From Luidia sarsii (Eukaryota > Echinodermata > Asteroidea > Paxillosida > Luidiidae), in NCBI GenBank assembly GCA_949987565.1, contig OX465115.1:12223520-12287519 (forward strand): a DNA stretch of 64,000 bases, given 5' to 3'. This document shows, piece after piece, positions 32,473 to 44,759 of this stretch. Position numbers and translations under genes: made by a program. How positions within the stretch are numbered: position 1 is the stretch's first letter; the number at the start of each line of letters is the position of its first letter. The notes beneath the pieces are model-generated. The model ran no database searches and had not been told where the DNA came from. It saw nothing but the letters and a program-made list of their open reading frames with translations.

Positions 32473-32584
32473 ATTGGATGAGTGCTTTCCCAGCGGGAAA
32501 TCGGGCAACGCACCGAACAAACGGTGTTTAATTACCGCTACATGTTAAGTAGGACAGGCTCTTGTTGAAGGTCATTCTCCCCGA

Positions 32585-32790
32585 TGTGCAATCATAATAG
32601 AGAGGTTGTCGCACGCCTGCGGATGCGCGCCGTACGCATACGTTTGGCGATCCGCACCAGTTAGCGGCCATTCCGCCGTTTCCGCAATACCGGCGTATTG
32701 GCGGCGCTGTTCCCAATTCCAAACGCTGTGGAAAAGAGGTCTAAAATGACGTCTATTTCCGACACCACGCACCCACGTTTTGATACTCTA
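32585..32790. repeat. Dispersed repeat R-1, second copy
   Basis: Shares several 15-20 base words with 14845-15060. Confidence 0.6.
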
Positions 32791-33019
32791 CTTTGAGACT
32801 TATCTGTTCGTACTCTTTGAGACTCATAACAAATGTTAATGGCCTGTACATATTCTGCGATTATTACTCATTTCTGAACAGCATCGTCCATATGGACAAA
32901 AGAGTGAACACTACATGTATTTACTAGAAAAATCGAAGTTTCCTAAGTATTTCTTCCTAACACGCAGCAAGCGAGTTATTCGTGTCGTCCGCGCGTTTAG
33001 CTGATGGGCCTACCGGTAC

Positions 33020-33060
33020 TAAGTAGCGTATGACGTCATGATTGATGACGTATCCGTTGT
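33020..33060. promoter_or_regulatory. CRE-like palindrome
   Basis: A perfect tgacgtca at 33031-33038 followed by tgatgacgta. Isolated, with no recognised gene beside it, so function is uncertain. Confidence 0.3.
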
Positions 33061-33079
33061 GCACTAAGCCTATCCGTTC

Positions 33080-34480
33080 GCTTGTGAAGCCTCTAATATC
33101 GATGATGACAAACAAAGGAAGACACTTCGATCAAGCCTCGCATTGTCTCAAGTACCAGTCGGACGATTCAACAACTAGCCTCCGCCATTCCTGCACGTGC
33201 ATGGCTTAGAAACAACTTTACCCCATGGACTTCACCCTAAGATTGTCCCTATCTAAGCCAGGGATTGACCTTTTGACCCTTTGACCTTTCACCCCCATCG
33301 TCAAAGACCATATTCGGGGCAGTGCTATTTTCACCAGCAAGTTGTAAATTGGTGTTCATAATCGGAAATAAAAAAAATAATATTTAAACCAAAAAAACTT
33401 GATATCGTAGCGACGCGATTGTAGGAGCGTAAATGCGCAAATGGTCTGTGTTCTTCCGCTGAAATAAAATGATCTGGGGTACTGGGAATGCGAACCATGA
33501 TATGTAAGTCCAGTACATGTATTATAAATATCCGACCGAAACGGTGCACTTGTGTAAAAGTTGCGACTTTGCCTTACAGTTGTTGGGAAACAAAATAGAC
33601 GAGACTTGGGCGTGTTGAGCGTACAATGCAATGTGACCAATTTCCACTGAATTGGGGTGACTGAATATGTGAGCTTGATGATTGATGGCTGGTTAGCTTG
33701 ATGAATTTGAACCCAGTGGGTCTTATTGGAGAATACACAATCGGTAATGTACATGTGTATACCCATTGCTTCGGTCGCCCAGAATACGCACACTGTGTAA
33801 GCACAGTTTTCGAAAAGTTCATTCAGAAACTCCCGAAGTATCCACCCCTTGAATAGTCGTCCAATTGAATACGATCGGTTTCCAAAAAGGGGTTTTAGAC
33901 CTAGACATCTGTTTTCAGATACATGTACCAACGCCCATGAATAATTTATTCAGCCGAATAGATGGGACCGTCCCATATTGTTATAGTTCAGCCAGCTTGC
34001 GTGATATGGTCGGCCAGTTGAAACATTTTTTCCCCCAATATTAGTCAAACGTGAAACATAAGGGCTCAATACAACATGGGGAAGATCGGAAAGTGCTAAA
34101 GTGCCAATGTTAGAATTATAAGAATACATGTACCTTCGGTTGTGTTTAATTCCTTTTTCGTTTTTTTTTTCTTTGAGGGGGGGGGGAGTCGACTCGCAAA
34201 CGACCAAGAAAATACCTTGAATGAAAATGAGCAGCCCTAGCAGCAGGTGTATTTTGAAATACAAATTGCAAGACACTTTGCAAGTCGATCGGAGCACAAC
34301 CTTCCTCAAAAACATTCCTTTTGGGAAAGGCGTGGCCGTTTGAGTTTTTTTCGGGGGGTATGGTCATTTTTTTAGTCAGTTAGCTACGGAAGCTTAAAGT
34401 GACCATCCGCCCTTTCGTGTTTCTGGGATAAAATATGGACGGGCGGAATGCTCTGATATACCTGACGTGTTTCCCAGATG
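33080..34480. other. Intergenic, no gene recognised
   Basis: A 190-codon minus ORF (33356-33931) lacks any recognisable domain, contains composition typical of AT-rich noncoding DNA and has no splice support. I do not call it a gene. Confidence 0.5.
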
Positions 34481-34489
34481 TAAATACAA

Positions 34490-34612
34490 AATAAACCGTT
34501 GCAAACTGCTCACCGACTATAATGACGTACATGTACCGTGCATACATTTCAAGCTAGAGGGTCTTACGTTTCGATCCTAGCAGGACCTTTCTCAAAGGCA
34601 TCTGTTTCCCAG
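34490..34612 (-). mobile_element. Penelope-like 3' terminus with tail
   Basis: ccgttgcaaactgctcaccg precedes cttacgtttcgatcctagca and ggacctttctcaaagg. Confidence 0.6.
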
Positions 34613-35234
34613 ACAATAGGGCTGGGGAAGACGCTGCTCAAAGATATGATGCCGCGGAAATGCGTCTTCAAGATACAGTATCGCGGAAACATGTCGGGGA
34701 GTTTCGTCTTGTAATGATAACTTATCACGGACTGCGTGGATGCTCACTTAATGCTTTCGTTTTGGGCAGTTTGTATTTTAAAAATGGATTTGTTTTATAA
34801 AATATTGAAGAAATTCTTCTTTTCATTGTTCGTCCATACATTCTTGAAAGAGTCCATCCCTTGATTTTGGAATTATTTTCTCCGATTAGAAAAAGCGGGG
34901 TATTTTTTCAGTCAAAAGGGGAACAACTTAAAGGTTTAATAGGCCTATCAATTTCGAGAAAATATCGCTTTGATTAACAACGTATTAGCCTCGAGTTTAA
35001 TATCGTAAGAACTAAGAAAAGAACGTTAGGATACCGGTAGTGGATGAAGAAAACCTTTTTTACATTCGAAAATACATGTCCAGTGTTGATTTTAGAAGTA
35101 CAGTATTTGATGGGATTTATAAAATCAATAACCGTACAGCCTTGATCCCGACCCCCTGTTAGAAAATCAAGAACTTTTCCCTCGTAAACAAAATTCCCCT
35201 TTCTTACCTTTTCGCATATCGTAGGTTATCTTAG

Positions 35235-35400
35235 AGCGATGGCTATTGGTACCATAGCCACTGTAGACTCGTTGCTAGGCGTTCGACGCGTTGGTACGTG
35301 ACAGCGGTCCAAACGACCCGCCGACGTCATAGCTTTGCGCATGCGCCCTCGATGATTCCGCGTGGCACACCGCGCATGCGCAAACCCCATGCAAGCTTTT
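35235..35400. promoter_or_regulatory. Promoter-like CpG-rich patch with two NRF1-type sites
   Basis: Two perfect gcgcatgcgc palindromes (35337-35346 and 35372-35381), a gacgtca half-CRE (35323-35329), an inverted CCAAT (attgg at 35245) and gttgctaggc (35271-35280). Such clusters mark TATA-less, often bidirectional, housekeeping promoters in animals. No coding exon is visible nearby. Confidence 0.5.
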
Positions 35401-35597
35401 TTTGTATAGGGAAGAGATGGGCAACCGACGATAAAGTCACTCAGCTCGGTGATTCATGGCTTTTGTTTTTACAGTTTTGAAAGTTCTATGAAAATTGGGA
35501 GCCGTGGTCCATCTGTGGTGGAGCATAGCTCCCCCTTATTCATAAATTTGTCAGTCAAATATGTAAAGGAAAAACTTCAGCGTTTCAAAAAATGAAA

Positions 35598-35790
35598 ATG
35601 GTAACGATTATGACTGTACCAGGACTTAACCCGAGACCTGCATGGTTTTGCGTACCAGCGCTCTTACCATCTGAGCTATCCAGCCCTTAGGTGATGGCCT
35701 TCCCAAATAGTCACCTAGTCCTTGCCGGGCTGGGGGCGCCAGTCAGAAGCACGTTTTGTTTCTGTTTCAATATCTAGGAATTACAAAGCG
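35598..35790 (-). repeat. tRNA-derived SINE (family A), long copy
   Basis: Plus-strand order: ccaggacttaacccgagacc, ttaccatctgagctatccag, tagtccttgccgggctgggg, aagcacgttttgtttctg. The reverse strand gives tRNA-like A and B boxes. Confidence 0.75.
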
Positions 35791-36306
35791 CGCGGGTCGT
35801 TGTTGAAGCCTTTTCGTGTTTGTTTGTTTTTTTCGTCGGTGCACTGTCACGACTTCCAAATGGCTCTGCTGCAATTCAGGCCCTCATCGCGCACGCAGAT
35901 ACCGCCACCCACAAGGTCTCCACTGTTGTCTAGACACTTGATTCCGAGGGCTTACGGCAGGTTCTCGGGGGCTTCCCGATAACGGGACAGTCGCCCTGAA
36001 CGTGTGACCCACATACACAACGCGATCCGAATGCAGCAATTGCCACCCACGTGCAATTAATAAGTAACCCGTTAAGTTAAGGCTGACCTGAAAAAAGGAG
36101 GTTTTATTCTGACTTAAAAAGTACTCTATAAACATTCGTATGATAATTCTGAAGTCATATTGCGTGTCGTGCATGGTTAACTTGGGGGTATGATTTATTA
36201 ATTTTTTAAAAATTTATTTGGCTCGTGTTCAATTCGTTTCTGCATTACCATATTCAAGGCTTCGCATGTGAGGCCCCAGTGTAATTGCTGTAGACAGACA
36301 GGCTGG

Positions 36307-36308
<2 letters not shown>

Positions 36309-36339
<31 letters not shown>

Positions 36340-36341
36340 TT
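36309..36341. repeat. (ATT)n microsatellite
   Basis: About ten perfect att units. Confidence 0.9.
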
Positions 36342-36604
36342 ATCAAACAAATTCGCACCCGCCTATCGTCCGCCGTGCGTGCTAGGGATGGGCTGGTTCG
36401 CGTTGCTAGGATCGTGGCTGGTTTCCATGTCGCACTCGGCGGGCAACAATCTGCCCGGACGTTTTTTTTTGCCCAGATAGGTAGTTATCTGGACACCCAC
36501 AAACCGTCATTTTGAGGGTTTTCTTTTTCTGTCTTGCTTCGATTTGAATTTTTATTATTGTGCCCATGACTCCATGAACATCTATAATATGAAAACGGGT
36601 TGAA

Positions 36605-37035
36605 AAGGGCACTTAGCCGTGAAAAGAAAATTTTACAGTGTTTTCAGCCCGATTTCGTTGTGCAGAGTTATCCAAAGGTTTTCACGGCATTTTCACAGTG
36701 TTTTTACCAGTGGTCTCCAAGGCCACATTCCTGGTGGTAAATGGCTGGAGGCAGTCTCAATGTGACAGTTACAAGGACACCATACAGTACCTCTATGGTG
36801 GCTGGGCGATCCTAATTGTAATTGAATTAGCCATCCCTCAAGGCTGGAGCTTGTCACCCTAGATATCCATGTGGTTTTTTTTTCAAGGTCTCTTTAGTGA
36901 CCTGAGGATGTCCTCATCAGGTCAGAGAGGCGATTTCGTTCATTGTGAATTCACCGTATAAAATGCGCCGTGAAATTACAGTGTTTTTAGTTTCGCGGCG
37001 AAAGGACATGTTCACTCCATTTTCACAGTTTCTTC
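36605..37035. mobile_element. MITE-5 copy
   Basis: Shares gtgacagttacaaggacacc, atacagtacctctatggtgg and ctcaaggctggagcttg with 60219-60676 in inverted orientation. The ends are gccgtgaaaagaaaattt and ccattttcacagttt. Related sequence continues at 37540-37900. Confidence 0.75.
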
Positions 37036-37280
37036 ATGTTGTGAAAACGCCAGGCAAAATGAGGTGGGCGAAATCGTTTGCCTATAAAGCCCTTGGTGTT
37101 GTTTTCTGATTTGATCGGAAACGGGTGTTTGTGATCAATTGCGACCGACACAATCCTAGGGATTGGTGTTTAGTATAATCGATGATAGTGATCATCTGGC
37201 TAGCATTGGGCAACATTTTGACCAATTATTGCCCGATCTCTTACTGTAAAAATCTGAAGACCCGGTGATTTGGGCTAATA

Positions 37281-37536
37281 TGTGACCCGGCACAGTATAA
37301 TGAGGTATAACCCCACTTTTGAGATTTTGAGGTTTTCTAATGATGTGAAAGAGTATACCATTAGCTTTCAAATGATATCGAAAAATGATATCCTCTAATA
37401 CTTAAAATTTCCGAAAAAAAGAAAAAAGAAAGAAAAATGATTTTTAATCGAATTGTGAAGATACTTTAACTTCAGGCGTTGTTTACTCAAAAAGTGTTTT
37501 GGTGGGATATTCCTTATGTCGTTGTGCCGGGTCACA
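37281..37536. mobile_element. TA-MITE, short form
   Basis: tgtgacccggcacagtataa to gttgtgccgggtcaca, with TA on both sides. Almost identical to 27135-27387. Confidence 0.85.
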
Positions 37537-38257
37537 TAATGTCATGTTGCCGTGAACAACCAAATTCATAGTGATTTCATGGACCCTTTTGAAGTGGATC
37601 CACCCTCATGTGACCCGTTCGAAAGCCAGATCACCACACAACCGGCAGTGGAATGGTCTAGTCTGTGTAATTATTGTACACCGTAGGTTTGTGCATTGCA
37701 GCCATTTACCACCAAGAATGTGGCCTTGAATAGACCACTTGGTGGAATCACCATGAAAAGCTGGTGATGAAGAGCATTTTGAGCATGTCGCAGTGGTGAA
37801 ACTGCAGTGATTGTTTTTCTTTCACGACGACAATATGACATTTCCCACCTGATTTACAGGCATAGGACGTTCACAGTGTCTTTACAGTGTATTAACGTAC
37901 TCCAAAAAGAAAGGGACGATTTCGCTCACGAGGTACATTTTGTTTTTGGGGCAGACCCCGAACTGCATCGTTTGGTAATCGATATCAAGTGGTCCAAAAA
38001 GTGTGTAATTATAATTATTACAATCATAGACGATTCTCGTTGCCATCGATGTTTCAACTCGGTATGCGTATTGTTGTCTCAAGTGTTGGCGAACCCGTCC
38101 TATAAAACCAACGTGAATAAAAGGAAACACTCATGTATATATATATAAGAGAGTAAAAATGATAATATTATGAAGGCGAGATGCGCACTGTCTCTCTTGG
38201 GCGTCGATTATTGGTCTGGTAGTGTGTTTGTGTGTGTGTATATATATTTTAGGTGCC

Positions 38258-38640
38258 CTTGCTACACAACATTGGTAAGATCGAAAAACAGAAATGTTCA
38301 CAGATTTACATGAAACTTATACAGTGTGAAGATGGTTATAGTAGAAACCTCGCACTGAAAATATTTCTCCCTAAAATGTTGTATTTTGAGAGAAAAAAGT
38401 AAAAGAAACCGTTTACGTCCCACCGAGATCTAAACTATTCTTCGGAACAGTACGGCGTTGAATGCTGCATTTTCGCGAAACAAATGAAGCTGTTTTCACG
38501 AATTTCTCGAGACTCGATTGGCGGATTGGGCTGAAATTTTCACAGGTGTGCGATTACATGCATTATATGTTGGATCAGACAACGTATGGATGCTATTCTT
38601 TGACCTCGACCAATGTGTAGGGGCTTTAACCCCATAATCT
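38258..38640. mobile_element. MITE-6 copy
   Basis: Starts near tacacaacattggtaagatc and ends near cctcgaccaatgtgtagggg. An inverted copy lies at 46660-46985. Confidence 0.7.
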
Positions 38641-38865
38641 AAAAACTGATTCAATAATCAAATTACACATAAATCCTCACCTTCAAAAAATCTTTTAATC
38701 TATGTCTGGGTACCAGCATGTTCGGTAATGCAGACAGAAAAAAAAGGTATATAGTGATTTGTATTCCCTGTTGTAATAATTGTTTAAAAAGCTGAAGTAA
38801 AAACAAAATTTATGTTCACCAACTAAAATGTCATGCAATACATCAATCTAACAAGTTTGAGGACC

Positions 38866-39070
38866 TGCTCTTGTCCATTGGATCCCCCACCCTTTTGTTC
38901 GTTTTCCTTTTGATCTACCCTCCCTTTGTGTGTACATCTGCGTCCCACTCCCTTCCCTTTTGTCCTCCCTCGATCTGTCGTGTGTGGCGGGCCTTTCCTT
39001 CCCCTGACTGTCTGTGTATGTCCTTGTCAGGTTGCCAGGATCGAAACGTCAGGCCCTCTAACTTTTGATT
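38866..39070 (+). mobile_element. Penelope-like 3'-end fragment
   Basis: The pyrimidine-rich block tcccactcccttcccttttg leads to gttgccaggatcgaaacgtc and aggccctctaa. Confidence 0.65.
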
Positions 39071-39223
39071 ATTTTTTTTTGTTTTAAGCTAGCTAAATAC
39101 AATTATCCCAAAGAACCTAAACACAAGGTGTATAATTCTTAAATATACTGTAATTTTAACTCTTTTCCCCCCGCGCCTCTGAATAAGGGTGTCATACTGA
39201 GAGGTTACCCCTGGGTAAATGAA

Positions 39224-39226
39224 AAA

Positions 39227-39273
<47 letters not shown>

Positions 39274-39610
39274 ATTCGAGAGCAAGGAGTGGCTTTAGCC
39301 TTTGCCATCTCGGGTTCCATGAACATAATAAGCGCCTCCAGACCTCTCTATCCAGCATGGCCGTCCTCAGTTCACCGATGCTATCAAGGCCAGTGTCTTT
39401 CTTCAGAACACTGATGTAAGTAGCCGGCCGACTTCTCCCTCTTCTTGCTATACCCAGTCCAGGCTCCCGGAGAATGAGGGGATTTGCAGTTAGTTCAGTG
39501 TGCCGCAAGCAGTGTCCTGCCGTCCTCATTCTCCTCCTCCCACGCACTTTAACAGATACTCTATAAATTGACATTTCGTATGTAGGACTAGTCATTCCAG
39601 GGCTGGATTT
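39224..39610 (-). mobile_element. LINE 3'-end remnant with CTA microsatellite tail
   Basis: The minus strand encodes VRGRRRMRTAGHCLRH, LILREPGLGIARRGRSRP and ELRTAMLDREVWRRL, the conserved C-terminus of a non-LTR retrotransposon ORF. It ends in about 16 act/cta units at 39224-39273, a common 3' ending. Confidence 0.75.
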
Positions 39611-39762
39611 AACCAAGCCTTCCGATGTATCGTAACTCGGCTTACGATGGATAACCCGTCGTTAGTTGTGATAGGCCGTATGGTTTACGTGCATGGCTCA
39701 TCGTCTTGCGATTGATCGCAAGTTACGATGAGTTTGGTGAAAGCAACTGCAGGACACGTTTA
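39605..39762. mobile_element. MITE-7 copy
   Basis: aaccaagccttccgatgtat through tcttgcgattgatcgcaagt to gagtttggtga. An inverted, diverged copy lies at 44555-44702. Confidence 0.55.
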
Positions 39763-39992
39763 GCGCTGTCCTAAGCATACGTGTGTACGTTCCATACAGT
39801 GCTTTCTCTTGTTGGGCTGTAAGTGTCCATGTCACTGCTCCATAGACAGACTCAACTGTAAACTAAATACATTCGTATCCAGATTATATTAACAATTGTC
39901 AATCGTGTAAATCACTGAGCATACAGTTCTAATCATTCGTCGAGTGAATTACATGGACACATAATCTATGAACATTTTAATACATATCTAGT

Positions 39993-40111
39993 TTATTTAG
40001 TGTCGCGTCTTTTGTGGAGGAGTCTGAGGAACGGAAGCAGTGCGGACATCTGTACAGCACCAAGAACGATGTAGGCAAGGTCGTAGCTGCCGGCATGATC
40101 GTGAATCCAGC
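39993..40111 (-). CDS. MCT-like A exon 4
   Basis: Acceptor ttccag, stop TAA at 39993-39995. Encodes GWIHDHAGSYDLAYIVLGAV, the last helix, and a basic tail (LLHKRRDTK). Confidence 0.88.
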
Positions 40112-43100
40112 CTGGAAAAAAAATGGGGAGTAATCTCAGTGTCTAATAGTGGGCTAAGAGGGGTTTGTTTGGGACAATGTTGGCCTAGCAGGTCGGACCT
40201 CTCACAAAGGCAGATTTCTCCCAAATGTTTCAGCTTTGCAAAAAGGAATGGAGTAATGGGGAGAAGCATGGTGAGCAGTTTCTACTTGCACGGTGTGCAC
40301 CATTGACTCTCTGAGTTTCGCACACATGGACTTAACAAGGCAGTAGTCTGGTCTGGCATGCCTTTTAATGTAGCTACCCCGGGCCTAACGCGCTCAACCT
40401 CGGTATAGATCCGTCTTCGATGACGTCACAGTTTTGTTTATCGGCCATCTTGGATTACACACATGAGCACGTCACCGCCGTTACTAAGTCAGCTGTGCAT
40501 ACAAACAACTCCACATGCACGGCGGCAAGTTTTGAACTCATCGTAGTTGTACTACTAATACTGCTTTTTACTAGTATTAACTACTATAGTTGTGCCATAT
40601 GAAGGAATCTTTTTTTATTCCTCTGTGGTTGTACCATGGATTGGAGGTACATGTACTTGTTTTGTACTGTCCTTGGCTGTGGAAGCAAGGGCGATCATGA
40701 TAAGAATTTTTTTTATCGTTTAATTACCCGCTGTACTGACAAGAGAAGGTGACGCAACTCGTACACTTTCGCTAAAAAGATGGACGAAATGGTTGTCGCG
40801 GGTTAATTGTGTACGGATCTATTTCAGCAATAAGGCCGAGAATGTCGAGAGAACTGTAATAAGCCGACCGTGCAGCATTCGAATTCGCCATGATGACTAA
40901 CGTAACGTTAAACGAACACAAACGTGCGAGCGAAAGCGTATGTGTGTACTCCAAGATGGCGGATCTCGCTGTTTCTAGTAGCAACGTGACGTCAGTAAGA
41001 GGGGTCTATAGACTCCGACGTCGTTACCCCCGAACTGACCTCAAATTACGTCACATCATGTCAAGAACTTCACATTTCCCTAGTGGCTCAGGAACGTGCG
41101 CACCTTTTTCTAGACTCTTTACTGAACGAACGTTGGTCATAAACAAAACTGTTATAGGGCAAATCGTGGTCTGGTTTCATCAGAAATATATTGAGTCTAT
41201 TGAAGATTTTGTCTTGCACAATCCAACAGCTTACAGGTGTAGCTTAAATTGACCATTGATATTAGGCCTATCACTTGTTATTGTGACAAATGATAGTAGC
41301 AATCTGGTTATGTGTTGTCCTTTTCTTACAGCACACAATGACATTAAAGTTCAGAGTGGCTCAAAGGAATACATGAGTATAGCATTATCTTATGGATGCT
41401 TACCTGGTACAAACCCTGCCAATACTCTGGCAGATCCTGAGAATATGCCTATCCACCCTAAGGCACTGGCTATACGTACAGATCCAAGCTCTTCCTTAAT
41501 CATGACGTCAGCCAATGCAAACGCTGCTCCAATGCCGGCCATGAAGAGCACTGCATTCACTGACAGTAGCCACAGACTGTCCATCCAAGGATCCACAAGC
41601 AACGATACAGCAACGCAGATAATGGCCATCCCCATAGCCGTGGAGCTGGCCAGTTTGTCTTTAAACAAGGCCACGCTGACAACGATCGTAGCAACTAGAT
41701 GACCAAGGCCGGCAAATGTCACGACAAGTGCGGCTACATCGCTGGAAACCCCCTTATCAATGGCGTGAGGGATACAGTAGATTATCCACGCAGATTTCGA
41801 GAGTCGTAACGTGATGTAGATGGCGTTAATCACCCAGAAGCTGTACTCCTTCAATATGGATGTATCGAAAGCTTTCCCTATACCAAGACAGTGTGACCTC
41901 AGTTTCTGCATTTTATCACCAGCCTGGTTGTCTTCAAGGTGCTGGTCGTCAGACAGGGCTTGGTAGCCATCATTCGGTCCGTCTTGACGCCATGTTGGTA
42001 CAGGAATCAGAAGGGCGCCACACACGACGAGATGAGCGACTATTGAGCCACTGATTAGCATGGCGCCCCTCCATCCGTACGTGTCCAGAAATAGTTGCAG
42101 CAAATGTGGCACGAAGAACAGACTGACGGATGAGCCGGCCTTGCCGATTCCAGACGCCAGGGAAAACTGTCTGTTCTCGAAGTGCTGTGCAAGAGTGGCC
42201 CGTGCTAGAATTTTGGGAAAGGCGTAGCCTATCCCTACCATTGTCAATGTAAACAAAGATTAGACTTCAGGCAAATGTAGCCTCATTATTCTTTAATAAT
42301 AATGGCTCTTAATGATCACATTTTGTGGGTAACTAATACTATACCATTTTAGACTATAACGTTTCTGTCTTCATAGAAAAAAAAGATCTTTTGTCTGCAT
42401 AATTTCATACACAATATGCGAAATATTTTCTCTTTCTTGCTCATGGGTAAAGTATGTCGTTCTATCTTATGCTGTGTGGTTTTGCCAGCAATTTTTTTAT
42501 ATTGAGTAGGACTCACCTGTTAGCAGATTTAGAGCTAATGCCAGTTGCAGGACATTAGATGCACGTGAAGCGATAATGAAGCCAAGACTGGCCATGGTAC
42601 CTCCCATCATGACTGCAGGGCGATATCCCAACACTTTACCTATCGGCCCTGCGATTGGCGCTGGAAGGTGCACAGAAAATGATGACGTCAACCCTCAGTC
42701 AATACTCAGTCGATACTCAGTCGAAGGCAGCTTTACATTATGGTGTAAACTGTAAAGGTAGTGGCTAAACTATTAGGCCTGAAGCATTACGGGTGACATT
42801 CGTGCCGGACACTTGGTCTAAACTTGATAGATGTTGTTAGTTGGTGACTTTTTATTCACCAACATTTTCCAACGGTTGCGCTTTGAAAAACAACCACCCA
42901 GTAACTGTAACCACTTCGAACCGGGACCTCCGAATGTCGAGCCCCAATGCAGTTGCTATGAGCCGGGCCGTCCGAATTCGGAGACCACTATTTGATCTCA
43001 GAAATGATGAACGATGAACTTTAAAATTGGCTTGCTAATAGATTTGCATGCGCTCAATCAGATTGCATAATTATTGATTTTAATAATAAATGTAATAAAA

Positions 43101-44156
43101 TGTAAATAATTATGCAATTAATTAGATAATTATTGATTCTTAATGAAGATTTTAAGAATTTTTCAGGTACAGTGTATCTTCGTAATTTCAACGTAAACAA
43201 GCATGAAAACATGAGGAATTTATGTCAAAATTTCGGACAATCTTTCACGGATGAGGAAACTATTCAGTTCTGATGTAATTATAAAGTCCTATGCACTGTA
43301 CTACTAAAACTCAACTTTTCATAGCGAAAAGCTCTCACTTTTTTATCTCCTCATGGGTTTTGATGTCCTTATGTGTTTTTATTCTTTTTTTTTTTATTTT
43401 GTTCATTTTTAAAATTCATTTCTATATTTTGTTCATTTTGTTATTCAATTTTTTATTTTTATTATTATTATTTTATTTTTTTATTGTTTCCAAACTTTTA
43501 CTTCGATATTGGGCCCTTGGTGGGTCGGTCTCCTAAACTATCTTAAGCCCCTAAACTACATATACCCAGTAACCTTATTCAATTATCCTGGACCCATTTC
43601 AAACTGACCACGGACCACTTTCCTAGAAAACTTCTGATCAGACCTCCTGCATTCATTTGAAACAACGTGTTGACCAAGCGCTCTGCCCTCCATCTATCAA
43701 GTAGCATAACCTACTCCTTAGACCACCCCTCTTGCTAGGGGAGGATTGGAGTGATAAGAATGAGAGAGAGAGAGTACGAATGCTAGATGCTGCGTCTAAC
43801 ATAGAAATAAATGGTGTACATGGTTGCTACTCTACAAGAGTGAACTTAATCCATTCATGTGGAAAGTTTGAAAGCCTGGAAATCCAAGCGGTTCTGACCC
43901 CGCAACACATTAACACCAGCGTAGCCTGTCCCGAGCGAGGTCCCCAAAGATTCAGCATCGACTCACCCGTGAAATCGTTGAGGCACTCGACGAACCCGAA
44001 GGCCATGCCTAGCGCCCAGGTGGGCGCCTGCAGGTCGTTCTGCACTTCGACCAGCAGCACGCCGAACGCCTTGATGAAGGCGGCCTGCACGAAGGACTGC
44101 AAGAACACGGACACCGTGGCCAGAAGACCCGGGGCGAGGCGGCTGGACGACCCCAT
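39993..44156 (-). CDS. SLC16/MCT-like transporter A, four exons
   Basis: Exons (minus): 44156-43967, 42660-42517, 42234-41404 and 40111-39993; phases 1, 1, 1 match at every junction and the product is 427 residues. Like monocarboxylate transporters it has about 12 hydrophobic helices split by a polar loop (TWRQDGPNDGYQALSDDQHL). The MCT landmarks APIAGPIGKVLGYRP, RQFSLASGIGKAG and YGWRGAML are present. The N-terminal DGGWGW motif of MCT1-4 is absent; translation from the ATG at 44154-44156 begins almost at helix 1. Proton-linked or facilitated transport of a small carboxylate is the family role; the substrate is unknown. An upstream coding exon is possible because the frame stays open 5' of the ATG. 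The AATAAA word overlaps the stop codon. Confidence 0.88.
40403..41013. mobile_element. THAP-bearing DNA-transposon relic in MCT-like A intron
   Basis: The ends gtatagatccgtcttcgatg and, inverted, ctatagacccctcttactga continue into similar subterminal sequence (tgacgtcac, ggccatcttgga). Inside, 40636-40750 encodes a start, CTVLGCGSKGDHDKNFFYRL and a stop; further decayed matches to a THAP zinc finger (CTDLF) reach 40830. P-element-type transposases carry THAP fingers. No transposase core remains. Confidence 0.6.
41030..41400. other. Intron remainder, nothing recognised
   Basis: Unique-looking sequence between the THAP relic and exon 3. No exon or repeat supported. Confidence 0.5.
41404..42234 (-). 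CDS. MCT-like A exon 3
   Basis: 831 nt, exactly the length of copy B exon 3, acceptor tag, donor gtaagc. It encodes helices 4-11 and the central loop. Bases 41534-42037 are nearly identical to copy B. Confidence 0.92.
42517..42660 (-). CDS. MCT-like A exon 2
   Basis: 144 nt, acceptor ccag, donor gtgagt. Encodes PIAGPIGKVLGYRPAVMMGG and ASNVLQLALALNLLTG. It differs from copy B exon 2 at only about five bases. Confidence 0.9.
42661..43966. other. Intron 1 of MCT-like A; piggyBac fragment and T-rich stretch
   Basis: 42909-42992 matches the end of the piggyBac-like MITE (taaccacttcgaaccgggac). 43380-43490 is a T-rich low-complexity run. The rest shows no feature. Confidence 0.6.
43967..44156 (-). 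CDS. MCT-like A exon 1
   Basis: Starts ATG at 44154-44156, donor gtgagt at 43961-43966. Encodes RLAPGLLATVSVFLQSFVQ (helix 1) and TWALGMAFGFVECLNDFT. It is distinctly GC-rich compared with the other exons of this gene and only about 48% identical to exon 1 of copy B. Confidence 0.85.
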
Positions 44157-44554
44157 TACCACCGCGCGGACCCGCTCCCTGCCTCGGGGTACTTCAAAGA
44201 TCGGTCTTAGCTCAGGTGGAAGAGAGACGAGGATCTACATGTAAGAGCGCCTTGACACTCTAAATGAGTAAGATAAAGTATGCAAGTACTGTACCATTCA
44301 ATGAGCCTCGCGACACCGGTGCGTGCAGCGATGATCTGCAGTTTCCAGCGAATGTCTGTTGCGATACCATTCAAGGTGATCACTCTCATCAGCCATGTAT
44401 ACAGGATGTTATTTCGATAGTACGGGGTGCATCGCACTGATTCAATCCAAGATGACTCTGCCGAGCTGATTATCATATTGTGTGAACACACAACGGGGGT
44501 AGTTTTTGAGGGTAATCAGCCGATAAATTGCACGTAGAGGTGATGTTAAGAACA

Positions 44555-44702
44555 ACCTGCGGTGGATTTCACCGAACGCATCGATCTAACCGACGATCAA
44601 TCGCGAGGCAATGGCAGATGCACAGAAACCATTATGACCTATAAAATCTTACGACGGGCTATCAATCGCAAGTTGAGTAACGATGTAGCGTAAGGCTTGG
44701 TG
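44555..44702. mobile_element. MITE-7, inverted copy
   Basis: Reverse complement reads caccaagccttacgctacat...cttgcgattgatagcccgtc, matching 39605-39762 with substitutions. Confidence 0.55.
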
Positions 44703-44759
44703 AATTCCTTCGATGCATTTGGCTTTTACTGTATATTTTTGTCTCAAAATTTAGTAAAT

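Noticed and set aside
33356..33931. 191-codon minus ORF
   Set aside because: No recognisable domain, atypical composition and no splice or conservation support.
39219..39419. Poly-Thr ORF
   Set aside because: Made by the CTA microsatellite at the 3' end of a LINE remnant.
43291..43536. Hydrophobic 81-codon ORF
   Set aside because: The T-rich run encodes Phe/Leu/Ile by composition; it lies in an MCT-like intron.
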